From: Scilla litardierei
Taxonomy: Eukaryota; Streptophyta; Magnoliopsida; Asparagales; Asparagaceae
Direction: 5' to 3'
Assembly: GCA_030789695.1 (NCBI GenBank)
Contig: CM061141.1
Location: forward strand, 320,976,452 to 321,040,451
Length of the DNA stretch: 64,000 nucleotides
Each line of letters begins with the position of its first letter. The stretch's first letter is position 1. The notes beneath the pieces are model-generated. The model did no database searches, was not told where the DNA came from, and worked only from the letters and a program-made list of their open reading frames with translations. The translations under genes and the position numbers were made by a program. Below are positions 1 to 11,732 of the stretch, in pieces.

Positions 1-1456
1 GCACACACCATCGACCTCATGCTTGAAGCAATTGGTAAAGAAGTTAAATTCAAAGGTTGGATTGCTAAGGCAAAGAATTTAACTATTTTCATTTATGCAC
101 ATCATAGGACATTGGCAATTGATGGGAAAGTTTACAAAGTCGAAGGGACATTGTGAGGCCGGGAGTTACTAGATTTGCTACCTCATTTCTCACTTTGCAA
201 AGCTTGATGGAGAAGAAGGAAAAGTTAAGGCTTATGTTTACTAGTGATGATTGGACACAATCCAAATGGCCCAAAACTAATAAAGGAAAAGTGGCATATG
301 CAATCGTGATGAGCCAATCTTTTTGGAATGGAGTAAGCTTGTGCTTGAAGGTGTTTTTTCCTTTAGTGAGAGTTCTTCGACTTGTTGATGGAGATCAAAA
401 GCCATCAATGGGCTTCTTGTATGGAGAGCTCGAACAAGCAAAGAAAGATATCAAATTGGCTTACAACAATGTGGAGAATAACTACCGTCCTATCATAGAC
501 ATTATTGAGGGAAAAGCAAAAGATCGACTTGATAATCCATTGCACATAGCGGCCTACCTGTTGAATCCCTATTACTTCTTCAAAGATCAAGGCATAAAAG
601 ATGATCTTGTAGTCTCGAATGCAATTTTCACATGTGTTGAGAAGTTTTTCCTTGATGAATTTGAGAAGCAAGACCTAGTGATAAATATGGAGCTCCCAAA
701 GTACAAGTAAAAGGACGAAGATTTTGGAAGAATGTTAGCCGCAAAGGGGTGTTCAGAAAGTAATAGTACTTATGATCCAGGTATAAATCCATTACTTATT
801 TAGATTTGTTTGATCTTAACTTAAACTATTTAATGTCTTATATGCGCTTATTTTTATTTGAGTAGTTACTTGGTGGATGACTTATGGGAATGCAACGCCA
901 ACTTTGCAAAGGATGACCATAAAGATCCTTTCACTAACCACTAGCTCCTCGGGATGTGAAAGAAATTGGAGTGCTTTTGAGGGGGGTAAGTGATTATAAA
1001 CTAAAATAAATAATAAATACTAATAGTCTAATATTTATAAATATTTTTTATTTTTAGCTAATTTTATTTTAACCTTTTTTACTTAGATACATACAAAGAA
1101 AAGGAATAGGCTTGATAGCGAAAGATTGAACAATATTGTATTTGTTCAATTCAATGCCAAACTTGTCAACAAATGGGCAAGAGTGAAGAATCAAAATATG
1201 CATGTACTATGTTCTCTTGATGCTATTAAAGCACAAGCATGGATTGTTGCTATTAGTGATGAGGAAGGACGAAATGGAGGAGGGTGATAGCTTGGAGGTA
1301 GTTGAAGAAGCAACGCGGGATAGAAACCAAGAGGCTAAAGAACTTCACGAGGATGATTTTGAGTCGGATGAAGAACCTCAAGTTGAAGGCGAGGAAGATT
1401 ATGAATTCAACTCTGAAGATGAAGGACTTTTGGAGAGAAATGAAAATGATGGCATG
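1..1456 (+). pseudogene. hAT-family transposase, decayed, 5' part outside window
   Basis: The translation follows the C-terminal half of plant hAT transposases. It opens at the window edge with a stretch reading AHTIDLMLEAIGK. It then shifts frame near 118-150 and continues with RPGVTRFATSFLTLQSL and the hAT-like core from 153 to 710. An in-frame TAA sits at 708-710. The C-terminal dimerisation signature (SSSGCERNWSAFE) lies at about 930-985 after a putative intron at about 782-865. The block IHTKKRNRLDSERLN follows a second putative intron at about 987-1086. A frameshift near 1260 leads into an acidic tail ending at 1456. The stop, the frameshifts and the missing N terminus mean it cannot make an active enzyme. 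No terminal inverted repeats or target duplication were identified. The family assignment is firm; the exact subfamily is not. Confidence 0.85.
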
Positions 1457-2929
1457 TAAGGATAGCTTCGGCATCTCATACATCTAATCTAACATACTTA
1501 TTGAAATGAGCTTATATACGTCACTTTTTTAGCTCTTTATATATGACCTACATTCTTATACTTGTAATGGTCTTAGATTAGAAGTATGTGGAACCATTGG
1601 TAGAACAATGTTTTTGTTATGAACTCTTGATATGACACTTTTTGTAAGCTCTATATAATACTTGATTTTGTTTGCCTTTGATATTTACAAAGCATTCATT
1701 ACCTTTTTGAGGAGGAGGAGGTAAGGTTGGTGAGAAGAAAGTTAGTGACTTGAAATGCAGGGTTTGGGGCAGAAGCTATGCACTGATACTTTGATGATGG
1801 TTTCGTCAAATATATGGCGTTTACTCCAAATCTGAGAAGAAGGTTAGTGAGCTCAAACTGCATTTACCACAAATCAGCTTCATTTAATGATTATATGCAT
1901 AATGCATAGTATGGTGTTTGTTTACTTGCTTGGCTGAAATATGTCCATATGTTGTATCAATATTCAATATTATTCTTTTTTGGCTTTAGAAAGCACTTGT
2001 GAACAAAGATTATTCAAGAAATTGAAATAGGACATGCAAAAATCAATGTTCCTTCAAGTATCAGGCTATCAGCAAATTTCGTTTAGATCCAATTTTCCAA
2101 ATAGCTTTAACAACTGTGTTAATCGATTGCTTTGATATTGATGACGTATTGAGGTCACATGCTTATGTAAACAATTGCTTTTTAGTAAAGTAACACTTCA
2201 GTTAATTGTAAGCAGTAAGCACACATCTCAATATAGATGGAAGGCTATGGATTTGGTAGGATTTGGAAACTAATCCATCTAAGTGGAGCATAGTTTAATG
2301 TCTACCTCTATATATATTATATAATATATACACACATTTGCCGCCTTAAGCCACGCCTTGAAAAACGTCATGGCTTCGCCAAGGCTCCTAAGGCTTGAGG
2401 CTTGACCTCGCCGCCACGCCACGCCTCACGCCATTTAGAACCTTGCATGTTACTTTACATCGCTCCCTTGGACATGAGTCATGGCCTAGGATTAGTATAG
2501 CTACACATTCACAAGACATAGGAACTTTCATAACCGGTTGTACATGTTACTTTATAGTTCGCATTTACATGCTCTTACTTGGTACAATTTTGGTCCTAGT
2601 ATATTATCACATGCCTTGTACCTTTATTCCTTTTTGGTCTTGTACATAAACTGAATGCTTAGATATAGATATAATCTACTGCTAACCCAATCTTACATCT
2701 CTCCGGTGTTGAATATGTTCCCTATAGAGTTTCAGAGTTCTAGGACTATCTTTCCATCCTTTTATCCATGCACAACGATTCTGAGATAATTCATTCAGGT
2801 ATGTTTTCGATATATTTTCATTTCGCATATTCTGTTTTTACTGATTTTTTATTGGTAACCAGCAGGACTTGTACATTCTTGTAACTTGTGATGACCCCTA
2901 GAAATCGGGTCGTTACAATCAAGATTTTA
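1457..2929. other. intergenic DNA, no gene seen
   Basis: This stretch is AT-rich and shows no supported coding sequence. A GC-rich patch at about 2340-2450 contains several inverted runs related to GCCTTAAG and GGCTTGAGGC. Such patches are common in small non-autonomous plant transposons, but no element boundaries could be defined. Confidence 0.4.
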
Positions 2930-3167
2930 GGCCTCGGTTTCGATCTCAGTATCGCTCTTCCCAAAATTTAGGTTTCGGTATCGGTATGGCCCGTTTTGGT
3001 GGTTTTGAAAGTTAGTTTTGGTTTGCCCGTATCAGTGATTTTAAATACTAAAAACCTTATTAAATACTACCAAATACTTAAAAAACAAAAGTAGTACTCA
3101 AATACTATCAAATACTTTTGAAATTTATATTACTAATATGTAATAATAAATTTGTATATATAATTTA

Positions 3168-3510
3168 TTTACAAGTTTGCCATTAGTTCACAAGTTTGCC
3201 GTTCCAAAAATCAGGCGGGTGAGTGTGCATATAACCGGTAGTTTTGTATTATATTTACTTATTTACGCACTCATCTTGTTAATCTTGCTCTACACACCCA
3301 CCATTTTACTCTGCGCACATAGCACTTATTTACAAGTTGGCTGTTACAAAATTCAGGCCGGTGGGTTGCTTTGTGCACCCACCATTTTACTTGGCGCAAT
3401 GCCACTTATTTACAAGTTCGCCATTCAAAATATCTAAAGCTTCAATCACCCACCATTTTACTCTAGGCAGTGTCACTTATTTACAAGTTCGCCATCAAAA
3501 ATATCTGCCC
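3168..3510. repeat. tandem TTTACAAGTTnGCCAT repeats
   Basis: At least four imperfect units containing TTATTTACAAGTT followed by GCCAT or GCTGT occur here. The last two are about 70 bp apart (near 3405 and 3475). Each is linked to CACCCACCATTTTACT. They form the AT-rich body of the surrounding repeat element. Confidence 0.6.
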
Positions 3511-3774
3511 CGATGGCTTCTTCTATTCTTTTCTTTCCTCTTCCCCATGGAGGAGGCAACGGGAGGGCAATGGGAAGGCGGCGGGAGGGCTGCAGGAGCC
3601 AATGGAGTGGCAGGAGGCTGCGGGCGACGGGAGGGCTGCAGGAGGCGATGGGGTGGCGGGAGGGCTCCAGGTATGTTGTTTTTTGTTCTTTTTTTATTCT
3701 CTTCTTCATCCTCGTCTTTTCTTGGTCTTCTCCTTCTGTTTTGATTTTTTTTTTCAATTTTACCTTCGGTTCCG

Positions 3775-3857
3775 ACCGGAACGGTGCCGTTTCAGCCGGT
3801 TCCGGCCGGAACAGTGCCGTTTCAGCCGGTTCCGGCCAAAACGGCACCATTCCGGCC
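3775..3857. repeat. short GC-rich tandem repeat (GTGCCGTTTCAGCCGGTTCC)
   Basis: Two adjacent units and a partial third of about 27-30 bp, built on AACGGTGCCGTTTCAGCCGG, precede the large palindrome. The centre of that palindrome is made of the same unit. This suggests the inversion was seeded in this tandem repeat. Confidence 0.65.
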
Positions 3858-3878
3858 GAGACGAAACATCTGCCCATG

Positions 3879-4278
3879 TTTCAACCCCCCTTCTCTTTCC
3901 ATTTTTAAGTGAGAGAGGGGGTATTTGTATTAATCGTGTACAGTCTCTTGTAACCATGGTTAGAAGGTTCGCCCGATACCGTTTGGTATCGGGAGTTTCG
4001 GATCGGAACCTGCCTACACCGAGACGAAACATCTGCCCATGTTTCGGTTTCGGCCGGAACAGTGCCGTTTCAGCCGGTTCCGGCCAAAACGGCACCATTC
4101 CGGCCGAAACCGAAACATGGGCAGATGTTTCGTCTCGGTGTAGGCAGGTTCCGATCCGAAACTCCCGATACCAAACGGTATCGGGCGAACCTTCTAACCA
4201 TGGTTACAAGAGACTGTACACGATTAATACAAATACCCCCTCTCTCACTTAAAAATGGAAAGAGAAGGGGGGTTGAAA
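3879..4278. repeat. 400-bp near-perfect palindrome
   Basis: Bases 3879-4078 are the reverse complement of 4079-4278, with only a handful of mismatches, all close to the centre. There is essentially no loop: pairing continues to 4077/4080. The arms contain no recognisable gene. A transcript crossing it would fold into a hairpin of almost 200 bp. The arms show almost no divergence, so the palindrome is either young or kept alike by gene conversion; an assembly artefact is also possible. Confidence 0.9.
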
Positions 4279-4713
4279 AATCTCAACAAGATTGGATGAC
4301 TAGAGTGAGATAATGGCCTCATCTGAATAATCAGGCATGTACTTGTAATGATGAAATCATTACCCAATATTTACGCAAATAGAAAGTTATATGGTTGGAG
4401 TCCTGTAATTATTATAGAAAGTTATATGGCTGGCGTCCTATAATTATTAGGCTACAAATTGTAGCCACAAGCAAGCACATATCTTTTACACAAAACCAAC
4501 CTCATGGTAGAAAGCAATTAAATTGATCATTTAAAACGTTGGTGAACCCAACGGGCAGAAAAAGTAAGTTGTAAATAATGAGGAGCATGCCTCCACTAGA
4601 ATAAACACTAGGGTTTTAAGCTAAACTGTTGCAACCCAAGTTAATATGCATAGAGCCAATATATGAATGAGATCCCAAATCAGGTCAAATAAGGCCAACC
4701 TATTAAACACCCT

Positions 4714-4933
4714 ACGCCAGTTCATCCTCATCTAAAAGAGAACAAAATCCATTGTTGGAGCATTTAATACATGGAACGCAAACCTTATTTCCAAATGTCT
4801 AAATACAAGGCTAATACAACGCCCAATGCCACGCCAGTTCATCCTCTTCTAAAAGAGAACAAAATCCATTGTTGGAGCATTTAATACATGGAAGGCAAAC
4901 CTTATTTCCAAATGTCTTAATACAAGGCTAATT
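4714..4933. repeat. 117-bp tandem duplication
   Basis: Two head-to-tail units begin with ACGCCAGTTCATCCTC, one at 4714 and one at 4831. They differ at only a few positions. No coding sequence lies inside. Confidence 0.85.
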
Positions 4934-7900
4934 TCTTAACAGATATGTTTAAATCCACTCTAGTTTTATGTCACTAACGGAGACAGGACGGGATAGATTT
5001 TAGGGTTTTTTGTGAAGGATTTGGGAAAGAACTAGATAATTTAGAGTTTTTTGGCTTCTCACCAAGGGTTCCAAGGCTTCTCACCAAGGAAGGGAATAAC
5101 CTTTCTCAGATTTATAGAAAATTGAATTTTTCAAATAAACAAGTCTTGTAGCCTTTATATAGGCTTACAAACCAATGCTATTCTTTACCCATCAGATGTG
5201 ATACTAAACATTAAAATAGTTATAAATAAATAAAAAGACTAAAATAGCTAAAACTCTAAAACTAAAACTAAAATGAAAAATGAAAATCAAACAGATATTG
5301 ATCTGATCCCTATCAATCGGCCCATACACCAGCATCATTTATGCAGCCACTTACTCAGACATGCATCAGTTATAAATTTACGACTGGTGACCCTAAAATT
5401 TTCAGCTCATGATTTGAAACCATGTGACATATGGTGACCACTGCTATATCTTAATACCAAAATGGTCCTTACTTTTGATAGCAGTTCCCTAAATTTGTCT
5501 GAGAAGATAATTCCTTCAAGTTTATAAGATAGTCACACATCAGATAGATTAGAGAAAGGTGATGGACATATATATATAGTTGAGCCTCAAAACATCGGCT
5601 TCAACTTTTAGGTTATATATTGTTCCAACGTAATTTATGTCCTAATCAATTTGACCCCCGTAGGGCCCGATCCAATTATAACAGCAATGGTTGCCAAAAT
5701 TTCTCTACAAAGCACGACTCAAACAAGGTCATACATATGGTTTGCAGCACCCATCCATCGCAGCACAAATAGTGTGTCCTAAGGCAGGATGCATGTATCC
5801 GTTGACATGAACAGCATCTACTATAGCTCAATGCAGCCCAAGAACTGTGATCCCTTCAAGGTAAACTAGCAACTTTGTTGCCTTCCACTTAAGAATCTAC
5901 CATATGGTTCAAAACATATCTGAATTACTCCATGACTCTAAAAAGCGTTCAATGGATAAAGATAAATAGTGCAGATGATCTCAGGCTGCAAACTATGCAG
6001 AGAATACTGAAGGTGACATCTGTGTCTCATGATCATTAAGGCATATCATCAAACAAAACGATAGTGAATAACCATGGAACCTAGCCACATAAAGAGAGTA
6101 ATCAAGAGAATAGACTAGATACAACTATGGCACATAATGGATGAAAATGTCCAGGTACAGAGACATGTGATACGCACTGCTAGAAAGAGGGCAATATGGA
6201 TGAAATCATTTATGTCCGGCACAATACAACTTAAGAATTTATTTTTATTTTTATTTTTATTTGGAGGGTAGATGAATGGAATTATTTACCCAAGGAATGT
6301 CCTTTAGATGATCCGATGTATCGATTCTTCTAAAAGGGTCACGTGCCCAAACCTATCTAATACAGTTCATGTTGTATACTCCAAGAATTTTTGTTGGATA
6401 CTTCGCTTAAGAACATAGCAAAGATCCAGTTTAAAACAGTCATGAATGCAGCCTGATTGCTCATCAGTATGTTTCAGTTTCAGTTTCATGTTTTGGGTTT
6501 ACAGGACAGTTTCTTAATCAGTTTTTAATCTGTAAAGTTGTAATCACTTCCTAAAAATCAAGAGTATGTGTTTATTATGATGTAAATCAATTTATGGATA
6601 TACCATTACATAGTGGATGTTTAAAGAATAAAATATGTTTCTCCTACGTATGTAATAATAAAACAGGATTTGCTTGTCACATCACATATGAATCCTGATC
6701 CATTCGTTTATTTTTTTTGGCATATCCGCATCACATCATATTTATATTAGTGCAAACTAGTTTAGATTATTATGGAAAGCAAAACTTATCAAATAAATGG
6801 AAGATTGTTGAAATAGAATTAGATGGGGCAGAAATCTTGTCATTCGGAAAGCATATAACATATAAAAGTGGGCATTTTTAAATCGAATGGAGTGGACCCA
6901 GTAGACCATAGCGACTAATATAAATGAACCGTGACATAAAAATTCAGCAACTCACAAAGATCAAGGTTAAAACACTAAGCATCCATAGATCATAAACAAG
7001 TATAAAAGTGTTACAACAGCATGTTTTCCAGTCAAGAGTGAAGATAATGGTTGCAAGCGGATACAACGTGCCATATCGACCTTGAAAAGTGATTGTGACA
7101 AAAAAAATTAGCAAAACACAAAGACCAAGGTTAGACACTATTGCCACAAATCTCATGAAACAACAAATTGATCAAGTATGTAGACACAAAAATTGAGAAG
7201 AAAATAAAGACAAGAAGAAAGCACATAAATTTACATGGTTCAACCTTTTTGACCTACATTCATGTGCAAGGGAGATGATTTTCAATATATCAAATTATGA
7301 GGAATACAAAACGTGAACATCGCTCAAAACCAAATCCCAAATACACCATTACACCTAAAAACAAACTCTCTCAGACCCCTAAACTCTCAACAAAGAAGCA
7401 AACAAAGATCAGAAGAGTTGACGTATAACAGAAAGGGAAAGTTGTGGTGAGAAAGATTTGAGGGAAAATATTTAGGGATTGACAGTTTTCAGACATCACC
7501 CAGAAAATTTGACTACTACTGACTCACAACACCTCATACATGGAGATTTTTTAGACCTTACAACCAGGCAACTACGCTTACTCTCGCTCCTCTCATGCTG
7601 AAAATTATTTTAAGTGGCGAACAGAGTTTGCACACAATTTCACTCATTGATCTTCATCGAAAATAAAATAGGACTTGTGGCCTTTATATAGGCTTACAAC
7701 CCAATTAGTCTTCTACCACAACCAAAATGGGACTAAATTAAAGAGAAAAAAGGCTAAAACTCCTCCTAAAAGGAAGCAAAAAAAGAATGGAATGCAATTT
7801 AAAAAGACTCAAAAACAACAAATGCTTGATGGATTTAACTACTATTAAAATAATCTGCTACAAATAATCCAAATCCAACTTGGATCCCATCATTCTTCCT

Positions 7901-9789
7901 GAATTTGAAATTTCACCCCTTGATGAATGATGATAGAAATACTGAAATAGCTCATCTAGGCATAACTCCATAATAAGCTCCATGGTTGCATAGATGAAGA
8001 ATGAGTAATCAAGCTGTCTGCTGCATCAAGCATCAGTAACGCTCGACGAAAACATGTACGATGTGTGCAAAGCCTCTCTATAGGCTTAACAACAAACCTC
8101 TCCAAGAAAATCTTGGTCATCTCATCATTTATATATATCGGCATATTCTTACAAATTTCTATTCAATTCTACAACAGACTTATGAGTATCATAGATAATT
8201 GCAAAAACTATCAAAATACAAAGCATTCAACTGATATGCATAATCTTCAGTAAGTGCACTAAGCTTATGATGCAAGACCTAACTTTAAGGAACTTAGAAT
8301 AACATATCGTGATGACTGTGTTAGTAGCTTCTTAAGTATTAATCCATTCTTTTGATTTCCAACTACACTCTTAGGTCTGCTAGAGATAAACGTAATTCTC
8401 TTTTCTTCAAATATGTATATGTATGTGTTGGCTCTTCCAAAATGTGAAACATCTAAGTCATATAGCCAAAATCTCCCTAGCAAAGTCATGTAGCCAAAAC
8501 CTCCCTAGAAAAATGTGCAACATCTATTGGTACATCACACCAAATGCGATCCTAAGAGCTTTAGAACTAGACATGCATTAGACAACTTTAAGTAACAACA
8601 TATGAATTATCAAATCATGTACTCTTGTAAGGCTGTGGATGAGGTTCAACTTGAAGTCGCGCTCTTTATAGCTGACTTGGCAACTAAATTTGTAATGCCT
8701 CCTTCATCATTTTGAACGATATATCCCTAATTATGATATAGATAAAAAAATTTATCATTTGTCAATCTTTATCACTCCCAAATATAGTGGTTAGATGCCT
8801 TATAACATGCAAACATGTATTATATTCCTCTAAATCATCATTTGCATCACTAGCACCCCCAAGTGGAAGGTAATCTTCGATTAATCCATCATTGCAAATC
8901 TTCCCAACAAGTAAACTCCTATTAAGATAGTGACAAGAAAAATGATCTATTACATTGTACCCTTTTTATTTTTGTTATGATAATTCTCCAATTTTAACAT
9001 TTCTAGTTATCTTGTTAGTGACAATAACTTCATACTAGGCCGTTTTCTTAATTGGCTGCTTAAGTTGCTCCCCGGTTAAACTAGGTTTCATATCCATAAT
9101 GGCTCTTATAGAATATAAATTTTAACTTCTTACACCTACAGTCTGCTCACAAACCAAAACGAAACCTAATAATGATATATCGAGGATCTTCTTGGTGCTT
9201 GCACTTAACAAACAAGTCACTAAATTTAATCATTTATTCTTTCACAAACATGATTCCTTGTTGTAAGTCATTCAATTGTTCTAAGATGTGATCGCTATAT
9301 GTAGCAGGTAGATAACTATCTTTCAACTTAGCTTTCATTTCAATCAATGTTCATGTAGGTCCTAAATGCTCTCTCATTGTCTCTCCACCAGTCACGTCCC
9401 ACTTCCCATAATACTACAGAAGGGAACGGGGAAGGCCCGCGACGTGCTGAAATCAAGAGAAAAATATGTGATATTTTTTCTTTCTCTTGGTTTAAATACG
9501 TCTAGCAACAATATAAATATCACATTGGTTCTCCATGTGTATTTCTTAACAAGAAACAAAAATAAAATTAAAATTTATTACATGGATGTCACATTTAAAG
9601 TCTCTCCAAAAATAGAAGTATATTTATTGCAACTAACTAGATAAAAATAGCAATAGAAAAGTGCTCTATGGCCAATACACAAATCAAGTCCATACATTAT
9701 TTGTAGCTACTAGTAAGAAGGAAAAATACGATTAGCTAAACTTAGCTAAGATTAGCTAATCTTAAACCTCTGGAAAGGCATGCTCTTAT
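4934..9789. other. AT-rich intergenic DNA with faint LTR traces
   Basis: No gene is supported in this long stretch. The block containing GCCTTTATATAGGCTTACAA occurs near 5145 and again near 7678. On the minus strand it reads as a TATA-bearing promoter-like sequence. The block around 7195-7275 resembles, in reverse orientation, the sequence near 13370-13440 (AAGGTCGAACTACATAAAT). These look like remnants of copia-type LTRs, but no complete LTR pair, primer site or coding region could be defined. The short reading frames here carry no recognisable domains. Confidence 0.4.
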
Positions 9790-10503
9790 ATGGATCCTAA
9801 ATGATAGATTGACAACACTAGAGGTAGTGGATAGTGGCAAAAATTTTATAAAAATTCTACCTAAGAGATCTATTTGAGTTACCAAACTAGATCCTAAATC
9901 AATAAATCTTACAAAGTTAAGATATAAACAACAGAAATAAAAAAATTGCGCAATAAAATCAATCACACAAAAAAAACAATCACAAACACTAAGGAATTAT
10001 ACGGCTTCGGTTTTCCCGACCTATGTCCAGTCCTCAAGCAAATCCCACTTGAGAGTTTGACTAACTTAATGCAAATACCGCAAGTACGTAGTACATCCCC
10101 TCTACACCACTACCCGGTGCTAGGAAACCCGCTCAAACAACCCTCGAGTGTAAACATATCATAATTGAGAGTATCCCCTACGGAAAAAAACTCGAAAGTA
10201 ACCTTACCCTTCTATCTTTCTGTCTTACAAACCAAGAGAGAATATTTACAAACTTTTTGTGTTGATGAACAATTCCATATAGCCTGAGATGAAGCACAAG
10301 GTGTATTAGTGAGGTTATGGGAAGGGCTCTCTATCCTAGAATATTCAAATCAGTGGATAGAGATCAAAATATTTGGCCAAGAAGATGAAAAACTTCAAGA
10401 GAGCAAAGGCCAAAATGGGATTTTCTTAAGAAATCTTTTTGCAAAAATGATTCTCTTCAAAGATAATAAAATTTTCTTAATATAAAATCCCAGAGAAAAT
10501 CCT

Positions 10504-10514
10504 CTATTTATATA
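10504..10514 (-). promoter_or_regulatory. TATA box of the copia relic LTR
   Basis: The minus strand reads TATATAAATAG. The nearest palindrome of the upstream array starts about 70 bp further upstream, a layout shared with the copia LTRs at 53883 and 62824. Confidence 0.55.
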
Positions 10515-10583
10515 TGTAAATCCTATTAAACGGTCATTAAACGGTTAATTGTGTAAATTCCATTTTTGCACCGGAAATATTAT

Positions 10584-10789
10584 TAGTCAACTAATGTACA
10601 TCTACTAATCATAAAGCTCTATTCGACTAATCAGTTATATCAAAAAATTGCAGAAGTCTATTTTAAATTAGTATAGTTTTCATGATGTTATTAGTCAAAT
10701 AATTGGATAACATTGGTTGGCTAATCTAACATGTTAACAAGCCATAGTTTTCAGGTTCTATTAGTCGACTAGGATCTATTGGTCGACTA
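10584..10789. repeat. TAGTCGACTA-type palindrome cluster in LTR
   Basis: TAGTCGACTA or close variants occur at 10584, 10620, 10692, 10714, 10762 and 10780. Spacing is mostly 18 or 22 bp or multiples, which is less regular than in the younger copia LTRs of this window. Confidence 0.6.
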
Positions 10790-11732
10790 ATAAACACCCA
10801 ATATATAATCAAAAAAATTAATTTCAACAAATTAAAATATCTGTCAAGTTCTTAGCAATTTACTCAACAAAATTTTAAAGTAAGTTTTTTACTTAATGAA
10901 TTGTAGTACGTAGACATCTTATGGAAACATGTTATAGTTTAGAATTCTTGAACCAAAGAGTCAAAATATCAATATGGCAATATAGCAATCATAAAGTTTA
11001 ATTTTCATGAAAAAGAATCAAGCGACAAGATATTTCACCAAGTGTTATGACAATTGATCCAATAACATGCATGATCAAAGACGACAATAAATCCAATTAA
11101 TCTTAATTAAATAGTGACTCGATATCAAGATATGCAAGTATTAAAATTATGAGTGTCATATTTTACAAGTACCACAAAATGTAAGCATGTGAGACCATGA
11201 TATTTGTGCAAAATGTGTCTTAATAATATCAATATATACATGAATCATGGGTATATAACAATTTGTTAGATATGAATATATTAGCATTCAAGCATGTTGT
11301 GTTCAAGATAGTCAAGTTCTTAGGGAAATACACCATGTACCACAACGAACTATAAACTATGACATACATGAAGTGCGTCTTAGGTGATGAAGTGAGTCTA
11401 AGGCGACATATGAGTGTATCAGATGAGACAAATGTGTATTACATGTGAGGGTATCATATACTGTGTCCCATATACAAGCAGTGGCATTATAGGATCATGT
11501 GTCGCAATGCATCTCATTTTCTTGTATCAATATTGTGTCATAGACTCATATGTATGTATCAAGATATCATATCATATCTCTATGACAAAAAACAGTTTTC
11601 ATTACAATTATCAATTTAGTTAAAAATCAATTAATCAAAAAGAACAAATTTAAATATAATACATGACTGAAATTAATGCTTCCTTTGATTTTGATGAAGC
11701 ATATCTCCTATGTATTTCTCCCTCTTTGGCAT

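Larger units (their letters stand above)
2930..4278. repeat. GGTTTCGG-type repeat element, copy 1, with a rearranged right end
   Basis: The left end is rich in GGTTTCGGTATCGG-like runs. It is followed by an AT-rich part, a GC-rich GGGAGGC region (3540-3670) and a T/C-rich stretch (3670-3770). The same order of parts is seen at 15013-15892, so the two are diverged copies of one repeat family. The rev-comp of the right end of the second copy (CCGAAACC) resembles its left end, which suggests a terminal-inverted-repeat element. No transposase and no clear target duplication were seen. In copy 1 the right end is replaced by a large palindrome, annotated separately. The long plus-strand reading frame across this region is a by-product of base composition and the palindrome. 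Confidence 0.45.
9790..11710 (-). mobile_element. SIRE-like copia LTR, decayed (3' LTR of a minus-strand relic)
   Basis: Read on the minus strand, the order matches the copia LTR at 53883-55692. First comes a polypurine tract (GCCAAAGAGGGAGAA, rev-comp of about 11718-11732). A U3 with short TAGTCGACTA-type palindromes (10584-10789) follows. Next is a TATA box (TATATAAATAG, rev-comp of 10504-10514). Then comes a GGACATAGGTCGGG-type downstream segment (about 10003-10025). The end resembles CACTAT-C-ACC-CTCTAGTG (about 9811-9836). The length, about 1.9 kb, is close to the 1.8-kb relative. The exact termini are estimates. Confidence 0.6.

Noticed and set aside
1302..1487. Separate Lys/Met-rich 61-codon frame
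   Set aside because: It is an out-of-frame reading of the acidic tail of the hAT transposase relic.
2885..2920. GATGACCCCTAGAAATCGGGTCGTTACAA-like inverted ends as an LTR footprint
   Set aside because: Only the terminal-like sequences are visible, with no body, partner or duplication to support an element.
3470..4252. 260-codon frame and its overlapping neighbours on both strands
   Set aside because: It lies in a GC-rich repeat and the palindrome, with low-complexity composition. The same peptide appears on both strands only because of the palindrome.
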